Shown piece by piece: positions 20,390-29,697 of a stretch of DNA of 64,000 nucleotides; position 1 is the first letter of the stretch; each line of letters begins with the position of its first letter. The notes beneath the pieces were generated by a model. That model made no database searches. It was given only the letters and a program-made list of their open reading frames with translations, and had not been told where the DNA came from. The position numbers and the translations under genes were made by a program. This DNA is from Anodontia alba. Its lineage: Eukaryota > Mollusca > Bivalvia > Lucinida > Lucinidae. The stretch spans positions 120,424,951 to 120,488,950 of the forward strand of contig OZ024824.1 in assembly GCA_964016985.1 (NCBI GenBank), in the 5' to 3' direction.

Positions 20390-20469
20390 GTTGTGGTTAG
20401 AAAAATACTCAGTCTTTGCAGAAATTCAACAACAATTAGCGGACTGAGAGGTGTTCATATCTATCTACC

Positions 20470-20672
20470 ATTATAACCCTAAGTATTTGGACACTTTATC
20501 TACTTACCAGACTTGTCCTAAACTTTGAAATAGATCATTCTACTATCTCTTGATGTGTCTAAAATATTGCTGTATGCATGGCGAGCAGAGTAGACCCTGA
20601 TCAGATACCAAGTTCTGCAGCATCTGATCTGGGTCTACAGTGTTTGCAAAGGCCTACCTGTCCCAATACTTA
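20470..20672. mobile_element. Family B MITE
   Basis: It begins CATTATAACCCTAAGTATT and ends CAATACTTAGGGTTATTA. The hairpin is GTAGACCCTGATCAGATACC with GCATCTGATCTGGGTCTAC. Confidence 0.75.
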
Positions 20673-20732
20673 GGGTTATTAGCTATGCATAATGCAAAAT
20701 CTGATTGGGTGACAGCATTCTACATGCACAAA

Positions 20733-20977
20733 TCGAGGGTTGAGCGCAAGACTATTGTAACTCAAACATGTTTTTGAAACCCTTGTTTAGGGGCAACTTG
20801 GACCCCTTTGTAAACAATGCAAATTTAGGTGCCATTGCTCATACGAGCAATGGCACCTAAATTTTCATTGTTTACAGAAAGAAATGTTGTAATCTTCATA
20901 ACACCTTCATGGTGAGGAGATTAGGTTTGGGGAAAAACAACCATCTGACTTACGCTAGTCTTGCGCTCAACCCTCGA
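20733..20977. mobile_element. Family K MITE, copy 1
   Basis: The ends TCGAGGGTTGAGCGCAAGAC and GTCTTGCGCTCAACCCTCGA are perfect 20-bp inverted repeats. The centre is GTGCCATTGCTCATACGAGC followed by AATGGCACCTAAAT. Four copies in the window are 90 percent or more alike by eye, so this is among the younger families. Confidence 0.85.
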
Positions 20978-21100
20978 AATAAGGATCTATGGTCTGCACT
21001 TTTCATGTACTGTGATAACCTTAGATATTGGGACACTTTGACTATTTACTGTACCTGCCCTTAAATTTGAACAAGTCCATTATATTATAAATCAACAGTC

Positions 21101-21335
21101 TTAACCCTTCTCATGCTGAATAAATTAAGATGCCATGCCCACTTCTAATTTCCAGCCAATCAGATTACTTGATCCAGGTTTTTGATAGAAATTCACATAT
21201 TTAATGACAAACAGTGTAGATCCAGATCAGTTGGCTTCTGAAGAAGCTTCAGTTGGCTTCTGAAGAAGCCAACTGATCTGGATCTACACTGTTTGCTAAG
21301 ACAGGGCATGACATGTTTAGGAAGAGAAGGGTTAA
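21101..21335. mobile_element. Family D MITE with internal duplication
   Basis: It lies in opposite orientation to most copies (ATGCTGAATAAATTAAGATG first). The hairpin tip contains CAGTTGGCTTCTGAAGAAGC twice in tandem. Confidence 0.75.
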
Positions 21336-21344
21336 GTCGCAGGC

Positions 21345-21607
21345 CTTGGTGGCTCAGTTGGATGCACGTCCAGCTGCTGATTAGGAGGTTGCGGGTTCGA
21401 CCCCCGCCGGTTCGGCAACATTCTTTTGTGGAGATTGATCATGAAGTGCTTTCTATGGTCATTTTCTCCCTTCCCCTGATTCAAGAATTCTGGCAAAAGA
21501 ATATGCACAATACTGGTTCACCGCTTAGAAGACTAAGCCTGTCCAGTAAAAGTGTGGTTAGGTAAACTGACTGCGCTGGACATGACTGGGCCGTAAAACC
21601 TCAACAC
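21345..21607 (+). mobile_element. SINE1 (tRNA-derived)
   Basis: The head GGCTCAGTTGGATGCACGT and box B GGTTCGACCCC form a tRNA-like region. A conserved body follows (GGAGATTGATCATGAA, then GCTTAGAAGACTAAGCCTG), with the tail GGGCCGTAAAACCTCAACAC and CAAACAAAC. A short deletion sits in the body. Confidence 0.8.
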
Positions 21608-21609
21608 AA

Positions 21610-21722
21610 ACAAACAAACTGTCTAAAGTCTAGTGAGTAGGAAACAGGGTAGACCCAGGTTTAGCTGATCTGGGTCTACACTGTTTGCTCAGACATGTCT
21701 GTCCCAGTACTTATGGTTTTTG
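21610..21722. mobile_element. Family B fragment
   Basis: It has a collapsed hairpin GTAGACCCAGGTTTAGCTGA next to TCTGGGTCTACACTGTTTGC. The left terminus is missing. Confidence 0.5.
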
Positions 21723-21856
21723 TCATATTTGGAACAATGAAGGTGAACAACCTGTACAATATGGGGAAAAATGATAGCCAAAGAGGACAGTATTCTTGCT
21801 GATAATAGAAAGACCTTCAGAAGCAGTTGTCTCCCTTACAACAAATTTGCTGGATG

Positions 21857-22117
21857 TGTTTAACTCTTTCCCTGCTAATGGTGATTTTTGTCATCTGCTG
21901 ATAACTTTTGCAAACAGTTTGGACCTAGATCAGGCCGGACAAAATGTCGGGCCTGATCTGGATCCAAACTGTATGACACTGATGGTATTCCTGAAAGATT
22001 TTTCGAAAAGTTAAGCAGACGATTCACATGAAATGTCAAGACTTGTTATCTGCAAAATAAAACAAAAATTTTAGAATGTTGTCTGTTAAAATTTTGCTTG
22101 GCACTTTAAGGGTTAAT
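21857..22117. mobile_element. MITE-like element with GATCAGGCC hairpin and G-type flanks
   Basis: The stem CCTAGATCAGGCCGGACAAA pairs with GTCGGGCCTGATCTGGATC. The right flank has the GACGATTCACATGAAATGTC module of the G group and ends CACTTTAAGGGTTAA. It combines modules found separately elsewhere. Confidence 0.55.
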
Positions 22118-22440
22118 TTAATGGCATTTACTGTACATGTTTTTATGGAGAAATAAGAAAAAACACTTAAGTGTTTTTTGAAGACCATACAAGTTAGACT
22201 GGTGAAAGTGTTCCCCCCTGTATACCATTTTACTCATCTATAGCCATGCTACGTACTACACAGCAAAGCATGGGGGCTGGGCTGGTAGATGTGGATTTTT
22301 TCTGATCACAATAATATGCAACAAAGACTTCCTTCCGTATGTGCAGCTTACCCGGTAACCAATACTGATACATGGTATATGTATATATTGTCTGCGGGAA
22401 ATTAAATGCCTGATATGTGACTCATCTGCTAAACCATAAA

Positions 22441-22685
22441 TCGAGGGTTGAGCGCAAGACTATAGTAACTCAAACATATTTTTGAAACCCTTGTTTAGGG
22501 GCAACTTGGACCCCTTTGTAAACAATGCAAATTTAGGTGCCATTGCTCATACGAGCAATGGCACCTAAATTTTCATTGTTTACAGAAAGAAATGTTGTAA
22601 TCTTCATAATGCCTTCATGGTGAGGAGATTAGGTTTGGGGAAAAACAACCATCTGACTTACGCTAGTCTTGCGCTCGACCCTCGA
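22441..22685. mobile_element. Family K MITE, copy 2
   Basis: It is a full-length copy with perfect terminal inverted repeats (TCGAGGGTTGAGCGCAAGAC and GTCTTGCGCTCGACCCTCGA, one difference), almost identical to copy 1. Confidence 0.85.
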
Positions 22686-22788
22686 AATGTCGATGCTTAT
22701 TTGTGCATACTGTTTCATACCCAAGCTGTACAGACACATGTACCTGATACAGTGCTATAGATACTGATCAGACAAATGTACAGATGGC

Positions 22789-22899
22789 TACCCAGTCAGC
22801 ATTCTACGTAAATCTATATCGGGCCGTCATCGGCCCGTCAGGGTAGCTGACGGGCCGATGACGGACAGATGTAGATTTACGTAGAATGCTAGCTGGGTA
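22789..22899. mobile_element. Family C palindrome with TA flanks
   Basis: The element TACCCAGTCAGCATTCTACG to GAATGCTAGCTGGGTA is flanked by TA at each edge, consistent with a TA target duplication. The core is CGTCAGGGTAGCTGACG, the reverse orientation of the copies at 8903 and 16775. Confidence 0.8.
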
Positions 22900-22937
22900 C
22901 TGCCTATCGACTGCCCTGTCTATATGTAGACACCATA

Positions 22938-23098
22938 TTCATAGCTCCAGCACTTTTTTTAGCCTAAAATTATTTATGTTTTTCTTACTTCTACACAAAA
23001 GCATATGTTGTGTGTACTCATTCGAAGTGCCTCAGTGAGGCACTTCCACTGAGTACTCACAACATGTTTTCATGGAGAAATATGAAAATATTTACCTG
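22938..23098. mobile_element. Family A MITE
   Basis: CATAGCTCCAGCACTTTTTT, then the palindrome GTGTGTACTCATTCGAAGTG with CACTTCCACTGAGTACTCAC. Confidence 0.65.
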
Positions 23099-23330
23099 GG
23101 CCCAGTTGTTCAAAACTAACAATGTTGTTAGTTAACGTATCGTTAAAATTTTGATCATTAAATATTGCATATATGCTAATATTTTTGCTGAAAAAATGTG
23201 AGTAGCAAAAGCTACTCACATTTTTTCAGCAAAAATACCTGTGAATTAGATATTATACTTACTAGAACAGTTAACATTTTGACCTCTAACGAGCTCGTTA
23301 AGCTAACAGTGCTTTGATCAACTGGGCCCT
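23098..23330. mobile_element. Family F MITE
   Basis: It begins GGGCCCAGTTGTTCAAAAC and ends TTTGATCAACTGGGCCC. The inner stem pairs GCTGAAAAAATGTGAGTAGC with GCTACTCACATTTTTTCAGC without mismatch. Confidence 0.8.
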
Positions 23331-23379
23331 GATATCCCTACTTATCTGGAGCTATGATATTTCATTACCATACTTATTT

Positions 23380-23530
23380 TAAAATTTGAAAAAGCTTATT
23401 TGACTACTTAGAGATGTATCTAAATTGTGCTGGATGAATGGCAAACTGTAGACCCAGATCGAATTGCTCCTTCAGGTCTACACAGCTAGCCCAGGCATGA
23501 CTATCCATATGATTATTTATGATAAAAAAA
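23380..23530. mobile_element. Family B fragment
   Basis: GCTGGATGAATGGCAAACTG and GTAGACCCAGATCGAATTGC with TTCAGGTCTACAC are recognisable. The ends are decayed. Confidence 0.5.
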
Positions 23531-23650
23531 CAACAGGTGCTTGAAGTTCTAACCTATCAGTAGACACCCAGAAATTGAGAGATTCTAAAGCAATATAGCA
23601 GATTTTGTCAAAATATTAGCCCAACTGAGCAGTTAGACAGAATAGAAAGA

Positions 23651-23786
23651 AGCCAACTGATCTGGATCTGCACTGTATGCCATTAAGTATGTGAATACAT
23701 ATATACAGTCTGGATCAAGTAATCTGATTGGCTGAAAAATAGAAGTGGGCGTGGCATCGTAATTTATTCAGCATGACAAGGGTTAA
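23651..23786. mobile_element. Family D right half
   Basis: It starts inside the hairpin (AGCCAACTGATCTGGATCTG) and continues to CAGCATGACAAGGGTTAA. The left half is lost. Confidence 0.65.
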
Positions 23787-23864
23787 GAAATGCCTCACTG
23801 TAATATTTTTATTGAGAAACAAAGCAAACTGTGAAAAGTTTTTATACCTAAAATAACACCATGG

Positions 23865-24038
23865 CTCTAGATAATGGAGGTATCCAGTTAACCATTTTTC
23901 TTATTAGTAGTATACGACAGCCTATACTATTCTTATTTCTCCTCAAAAACATATTTGATAGGTACTCACTTGAAGCACCTTCACATTAGGCACTTCTGTT
24001 GCATACCACAACTTATATTTTCATAGAGAAATAAGAAA
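23865..24038. mobile_element. Family A MITE (diverged)
   Basis: It has CATGGCTCTAGATAATGGAG, TGATAGGTACTCACTTGAAG and TTTCATAGAGAAATAAGAAA. The two arms differ substantially. Confidence 0.55.
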
Positions 24039-24039
24039 A

Positions 24040-24255
24040 ATACTGTAATGACCCTAAGTATCGGATCACATTATCTACTTACCATACTTGTCCTAAAATT
24101 CGAAATAGTCCATTTTACTATCTAATGATGTGTCTAAAATATTGCTTGTGCATTGCAAACATGCAGAACCTGATCAGATGCTGCATTCTGCATAGTCTGA
24201 TCTGGGTCTACACTGTATTCAAAGGGCTATCTATCCCAATACCTAGGGTTATTAT
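24040..24255. mobile_element. Family B MITE
   Basis: It runs from TGTAATGACCCTAAGTATC to AATACCTAGGGTTATTA. The hairpin is ACCTGATCAGATGCTGC with GCATAGTCTGATCTGGGTC. Confidence 0.65.
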
Positions 24256-24397
24256 GGTACAAACTTTTTGGCTGAAAAAAAAAATGGCCTTACCTGGAGT
24301 ATATGACGTCTTACTACCTAGAATACTGCTGAAGCATCTACTGTCAGATTAGATTTAGTCTCAGGTGCTGTCTGAAATCAGAAGGAAACTTGCAGCA

Positions 24398-24525
24398 CCA
24401 TATTTACCCTAAATATTGGGACAGAGAGGCCTGAGTATACCGGTATGCAGTGTCTGATCATTGTCTACACTGTTTTCCACTCATTGAGCCTTTTTAGACA
24501 CATCAACAAGTAGTTGAATGAACTA
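24398..24525. mobile_element. Family B left half
   Basis: It begins CCATATTTACCCTAAATATT. The hairpin is degraded (GCAGTGTCTGATCATTGTCT). The right end is not found before the next A element. Confidence 0.5.
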
Positions 24526-24586
24526 AAGGGAGGGGGACGTATTGATTTTGGTGTGGATAATTTTGATCAATTTTCATGGATATATT

Positions 24587-24779
24587 CATAGGTCTAGATA
24601 AGGGAGGGTATCCTGTAAATATTTTTCTTATTTCTCCACGAAAACATATGTTGTGGGTACTCATTAGAAGCGCCTTGGCAAGGCACTTCTAATGAGTACC
24701 CACAACATATATTTTCATGGAAAAATAAGAAAAATATCAATACTTTTGGATTGAAAAAAGCACCTTAACTAGTGCTATG
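24587..24779. mobile_element. Family A MITE
   Basis: CATAGGTCTAGATAAGGGAG to CACCTTAACTAGTGCTATG. The long stem from TTCTTATTTCTCCACGAAAA through GTGGGTACTCATTAGAAGCG is well preserved. Confidence 0.8.
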
Positions 24780-25124
24780 ATATTATTTGGATATATAATT
24801 GGGACATAAAGAACTGGTTAGATTTTGGTGACCTTGACCAAAATTTTCAAGGCCACAGCAGCAGAAAAACTGAAAATACGCAGTAGGCCGGAGGCATCAG
24901 TTTTCTCTGAAAAACAGTAAGGAGTTGGGGTGAAGAAATAGTTAGGATAATTATGGTAGATCCATGACATGATAATTTGTTGGAAGGCTCATTCCTTTCA
25001 TTGTCAGGTGCAACATGGGAAATCAACAAGCGATTCCTGTGAGTACCTGTTTTGCTGGAAGAATAAAAATTTTCCTAGTGAGGCACATACTTCACGAGAA
25101 GATACTAATATAATTTTCACCCCC

Positions 25125-25365
25125 TTAAACCCCACTTTTATATAGTAAAACTGGGGTTTACAGGGTATACATTATTTTTCTTGTTTCTGCTTAAAAACAT
25201 AGATTGTGGGTACTCGTTAGAACCACCTTGGTGAGGCAGTTCTAATGTCTTAGTACCCACAATCTATGTTTTGAGCAGAAATATGAAAAATATCAGGATT
25301 TTTATCTGAAGACTTCCAGTTTTTGATGGTGAAATTTTCAATATATTTGAGTAGGCATGTTTTCT
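25125..25365. mobile_element. Family A variant with AATCTATGTTTT stem (A2), copy 1
   Basis: The palindrome ACATAGATTGTGGGTACTCG with complement and the module TAAACCCCACTTTTATATAG recur, reverse-complemented, at 41130-41375. It shares GTGGGTACTC with family A but has its own flanks. Confidence 0.65.
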
Positions 25366-25629
25366 TTATGTCTTGTGATGCAAAAGTAACAAAAAATATT
25401 TTCTGAATACTGCCACTGTCTGGGTCAGTGAATATTATGCTATCTGGGTCAGTGAATAGTCTGCTGTTTGCTGTCACCATGGGAGGCCTCACACACGTTT
25501 TCATGGAGAAATAAGAAAAATACTAAGTATCTTGATAATCCTTTTCTCTGTAACTAAGTTAGAAGACCCAGGGCTATGTAAACATACAACAACCATGATT
25601 AGACTGCCAATACGCACCTGTCTGAAATT

Positions 25630-25811
25630 TGAGTTGCAACATCAAAGAACATACTTTTAGACGTACTTTCAGACATGTGCACCTAGTGAAGATTCAGATC
25701 AGCCTGCAGATTCGCGCAGTCAGATCAGAATTTTCACTAGACACATTTTGGATAGCCAAGGATGCAAAGGTTCTACATGTGAACAACAAAGACGTGGATC
25801 AGACTGCACAT
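25630..25811 (+). repeat. Dispersed repeat N, copy 1
   Basis: TTTCAGACATGTGCACCTAG, CATTTTGGATAGCCAAGGAT and GTGAACAACAAAGACGTGGA recur at 48233-48440 at roughly 75 percent similarity by eye. No inverted ends are evident and the reading frames are not conserved, so I do not call it coding. Confidence 0.6.
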
Positions 25812-25812
25812 A

Positions 25813-26059
25813 TCGAGGGTTGAGCGCACGACTGTAGTAACTCAAACATATTTTTAAAAAACCCTTGTTTAGGGCCAACATTGACCCCTTTGTAAACAAT
25901 GCAAATTTAGGTGCCATTGCTCATATGAGCAATGGCACCTAAATTTCCATTGTTTGCAGAAAGAAATGTTGTAATCTTCATAACGCATTCATGGTGAGGA
26001 GATTAAGTATTGGGAAAAACAACCATCTGACTTGCTACAGTCTTGCCACCAACCCTCGA
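25813..26059. mobile_element. Family K MITE, copy 3
   Basis: Full-length. The right end has mutated to TCTTGCCACCAACCCTCGA, so its terminal repeats are imperfect. It lies beside dispersed repeat N. Confidence 0.8.
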
Positions 26060-26119
26060 TATGCACTGGTTTATTTGAGTATGTTTTCTCACGTGGCAGC
26101 TCATTTTGCTATTCATTGT

Positions 26120-26345
26120 ACAGGTACGGTAAATAACCTAAAATATCGAACTTTTTATTCCATACCATTTTGGCCTAAATTTTGCTTTTTATGCACCCCT
26201 TGCTTAAAATACTTAGTGGAATGGCAAACAGTGTAGACCCTGATCAGACTGCTCCTTCAGGAGCAGTCTGATCTGAGTTTGCACTGTTTGCGTATGTCAT
26301 TTTGTCAGATATTTTGGTGTTTCAAATTTTAGGACATTTACCGTA
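26120..26345. mobile_element. Family B-like hairpin element
   Basis: The stem GACCCTGATCAGACTGCTCC pairs with GGAGCAGTCTGATCTGAG. The flanks differ from typical B (ACGGTAAATAACCTAAAAT and AGGACATTTACCGTAC). The copy at 27490-27680 has the same flanks. Confidence 0.6.
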
Positions 26346-26614
26346 CATACTAGTCTGAAATTGTGGTGTTTACTGCAGATGTGTTGGTTTTTCCTGAGCC
26401 TGCCTCTTATTATATGGAATAAGGGTGGTTTTCTGACAATGTGCCACTTATAATTTGGCGATCTTTCTCTTTGTAGAAGTAATCCCATTCTTTGATTGGT
26501 GGAATATGTTGTGATATGTTTCTGATGTGATACTGTGATACTGTTGGATTAACATCTTTTTTTGTGTACTAAATTAGAAGTTTTTGATAAATGGAACATA
26601 TGTACATATACGTA

Positions 26615-26845
26615 AAATTTTAACTCTCAATGCACCAAGCAAAATTTGTAGCAGACATTTTATGGGTTTTTTGGGGTTTTTTTTTGGTTTTTTTTTTTCA
26701 GAAAAAATAAGTCGACATTTCTTGTGAGTCATATGCTTGGCAGATGATTCACATGAAATGTCAAGACTTATTTTCTTTGAAAAAAAAAAAAAAAAAAAAA
26801 TCACAATGTCATCTGCTGCAGTTGTGGTAGGGGCTTTAAAGGGTT
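26615..26845. mobile_element. Family G variant (CATGAAATGTCAAGACTT type)
   Basis: AATTTGTAGCAGACATTTTA on the left and ATGTCATCTGCTGCAGTTGT on the right are inverted. GATTCACATGAAATGTCAAG is the central module. It ends GGCTTTAAAGGGTTAA. The second arm is rich in homopolymers. Confidence 0.6.
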
Positions 26846-27124
26846 AATGTTGATTTATTAGCTCCCGGTACTTTCCTTATTTGGACTTCTTGTATTTCGT
26901 TATAAACATTGTGTTTACCTAAGTTTTAGTCAAGATTTTCGCAACTCATTTACAAAGTTTGATTGAAAAGTTTGAAGGAAAGTTAGTTGTATCATGGTCA
27001 TTTTATAATTAACAGTAAACTGGGATACATGTACAAAAGTTTTGATTTCTACAAGTTTGCCAGTTGCTTTGGTGACTTTAAATGTTAGTTATCCAAAAAT
27101 AATAAGTTATATTTTGTGACTTAT
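26846..27124. other. No feature recognised
   Basis: AT-rich sequence without a supported gene or repeat. Confidence 0.4.
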
Positions 27125-27330
27125 AAATTCAATACCATATCAGACAGATAGTCCTGTGCCAACAGTATAGATCCAGAGCAGAACAGAATTGTCTGATCAG
27201 GGGTTTCCATTCTTTGCCACTTTTAATTAGCAGTTTTGGAACACATTTTCAAATTGTAAAACTGACTCAGTTTTAGGTATAGTAAGGAGTTAAGACTTAA
27301 GTTGCATGAATATTTAGTTTAAATACAGTA
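27125..27330. mobile_element. Family B MITE (decayed)
   Basis: CAGACAGATAGTCCTGTGCC, a weak hairpin AGAACAGAATTGTCTGATCA and the end TTTAGTTTAAATACAGTA. Confidence 0.5.
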
Positions 27331-27360
27331 AATGTGGTTTGCAATTTCTCAAGCCTTATT

Positions 27361-27480
27361 AGTTTGCAAAAATACTACTGACATCATGTAGACCAAATTA
27401 CAACACTAATTGTAAATGTTAGTTTGCAAAAATACTACTGACATCATGTAGACCAAATTACAACACTAATTGTAAATGTT
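27361..27480 (+). repeat. Exact 60-bp tandem duplication
   Basis: Positions 27361-27420 and 27421-27480 are identical base for base, from AGTTTGCAAAAATACTACTG to TTGTAAATGTT. In a region where other repeats differ by several percent this indicates a very recent event or an assembly artefact. Confidence 0.9.
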
Positions 27481-27489
27481 CTGAAATTT

Positions 27490-27680
27490 CGAACACTTTA
27501 TTCCATACTGTTTTGGCCTGAGTTTTACTTTTTGTGCAGTAAATTCTTAAATACAAGTAGAATGGCAACAGTGTAGACCCTCATCAGACAGCAGTCTGAT
27601 CAGGGTCTGCACTGTTTATATATACCATTTTGTCAGGAACTTTGGTGTATGAAATTTTAGGACATTTACCGTACTTAAAA
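27490..27680. mobile_element. Family B-like hairpin element, second copy
   Basis: It is related to 26120-26345: GAACACTTTATTCCATACTG, TGTAGACCCTCATCAGACAG with CTGATCAGGGTCTGCAC, and AGGACATTTACCGTAC. Confidence 0.6.
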
Positions 27681-27684
27681 TTTG

Positions 27685-27905
27685 AACAAGTCCAGTCTAC
27701 TACCTTTTGATGTGTCTAAGAAATATTGGATAAGTAGGAAATATTGTACACCCTGATCATTCTGCTGTTTGCTCAAGCCTGTCTGTCTCCCTTTCTCTGG
27801 GAGACGACACAAAATGACCCACAACGGTTCACATGTCATTAAAGCCTGTCATTAAAGCCCATCACAAACAAAAAAAACTGTCCAAATACTAAGGGTAAGT
27901 ACAGT
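27685..27905. mobile_element. Family B MITE interrupted by a SINE2 tail
   Basis: The B end CTAAGGGTAAGTACAGTA and the module TTGATGTGTCTAAGAAATAT flank a SINE2 3' piece (27788-27870: CTCTGGGAGACGACACAAAA then CATTAAAGCCCATCACAAAC). Confidence 0.55.
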
Positions 27906-27949
27906 AGGCTATTTTGGATTTACCCCAAGTTTTCTGTATTAAACTTTAA

Positions 27950-28110
27950 CCTGCTGGATTCAAATAGCAACATACATTTTCCGCAGAAAATAGGCTTCGA
28001 TATTTCATGCAAAGTCAAGCGACACTTTGCATGAAATGTGGAAGTCAGTTTTCTAGGAAAAATGAGAAAAATATTTCAAATTGTCATCACTTGAAATCTG
28101 TACCCAGTAT
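27950..28110. mobile_element. Family G MITE
   Basis: Central palindrome ATATTTCATGCAAAGTCAAG with CACTTTGCATGAAATGTGG, flanked by TTTTCCGCAGAAAATAGG and TTTTCTAGGAAAAATGAG. Confidence 0.6.
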
Positions 28111-28111
28111 A

Positions 28112-28324
28112 TTAATTCTTCTCATGCTGAATAAATTAAGATGCCACGCCCACTTCTAATTTCCCGCCAGTCAGATTACACGATCCGGTTTTTCAATAGA
28201 AATTCCCATATTTAATGACAAACAGTGCAGATCCAGATCAGTTGGCTTCTTCAGAAGCCAGCTGATCTGGATCTACACTGGTTGTTTAGAAGGGGTATGA
28301 CGTGTTCAGCATGAGAAGGGTTAA
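28112..28324. mobile_element. Family D MITE
   Basis: TTAATTCTTCTCATGCTGAA to TTCAGCATGAGAAGGGTTAA. The hairpin GATCAGTTGGCTTCTTCAGA closes with AGCCAGCTGATCTGGATC. Confidence 0.75.
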
Positions 28325-28488
28325 GCATTTAATGTTAAACAAAGTACCAGAGATTCAGAACAGTTATAAATTAGGAAGGACAGACCTCATAATGTGATTG
28401 TGAACAAGTTGATGTGATACTGTTTTGGTGAAATCACAAGTTTGAGAGACATCAGACAATAGTAAACAGACCATGAGACAACAGCAGG

Positions 28489-28587
28489 ATGCTGCGCTGG
28501 TTCCCCTGTACCCAGTGCAGGTGTTGTGTCAGTAAGGAGGAGGCTGGGTATGAATATGATCTTCTTAACCAGAGTTACAAAACTGAT
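28489..28587 (+). CDS. Candidate first coding exon, Cys-rich N-terminus
   Basis: An ATG at 28489 opens 33 codons (MLRWFPCTQCRCC at the start, then an acidic-polar stretch ending NQSYKTD) and runs directly into a strong donor, GAT followed by GTAAGT at 28588, phase 0. The four Cys within residues 7-13 resemble palmitoylated N-termini, which is only an analogy. The segment is not part of any repeat family I see and has a higher GC content than its surroundings. Against it, no next exon with a phase-0 acceptor and family support is found. It could be the start of the acidic-protein gene downstream or of another gene. I do not recognise it. Confidence 0.35.
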
Positions 28588-28835
28588 GTAAGTTTATCAA
28601 TATTTCTCTCAGTACACTTATTTGAAATAAGCTGTTGGCAGACAAATGAAAATTCAACAGATGAAAATTGAAAAGGTTGCCTTTGGAATCAGATTACACA
28701 TCAAAGATAGAAAATGGGAGTCTCAGTTTTATTGAGACTCTTCATAAACAGAAATGAAGCTTGCAACACTGCTATCTCTGTCTTCTGTCTATGGCAAGTT
28801 GGCTGTACTTTGTTTTTCCTATATCATTTTTTGCT

Positions 28836-29697
28836 CACCTGAGCTATGCTCAGGATGAGCTATAGCGATCATGTTTTGTCTGTCATCCATCCTTCCATCC
28901 GTCTGTCATCCTTTAATACTTTTCAAACGATTCTCCTCTGAAGCAGCTGAGCCAGTTTTGATCAAATCTCATATGGAGCCTCCTTAGGTAGGTGGAACAA
29001 AAGATTGCTAAAATGGTCGCGGTCCATTGACCAAGATGGCCGCCATGCCTATTTTATGGTGAAAAACTCAAAAAATCTTCTTCTCTAGAACCCAGAATGC
29101 TTTGGTGCTGAATCTTTGCACAAATCTGGGAAGGATGGTCTACAAAAATTGCTAAAACTATGATCATACGTTGACATTTGACCTTTTTATGGCAAGGTCA
29201 AGTTTGCTTCCTTATGCATTTTTATGGGCCCCAAACATTTGTATGGGAAAAATGTTGAGACTTTCAAATGACTTCTCCTCTGAAGCTGCTGGGCCAATGT
29301 TGCTCAGATTTCTTGGGGAGCCTCCTTTGGTCAGGGGAATTAAAGATTGCTAAAATGGTCGCGGTCCCTTGACCACGATGGCCGCCATACCCATATATGG
29401 TAAAAACCTTTAAAAATCTTATTCTCCAGAACCAAGTAAGCCTTATGGCCTAATCTTTGCATAAATCATCGGGGACAGGATACGAAAATGATGATCCTAC
29501 GTAGGCATTTGACATTTTTGTGGCAAGGTCCAATTTGCTTCCCATACATTTGTATGGGCCCTATACATTTATATGGGAAAAATGTTGAGAAATTATATTT
29601 TGGACATCTCCCGCTTGAGCAATTTTCACAAAATTTCAAAAGGGAAATGGTTCCGCCCCATTGAACAAGATTGCTGCCATGCCCATATATGGTAAAA
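28836..29697. mobile_element. Family E element, left part
   Basis: It opens GCTCACCTGAGCTATGCTCA and contains repeated units with GATGGCCGCCATGCC and CTTCTTCTCTAGAACC at about 300-bp spacing. It is broken at about 29697 by a LINE fragment and resumes at 30823 with AAAATCTTCTTCTCCAGAAT. Confidence 0.65.
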
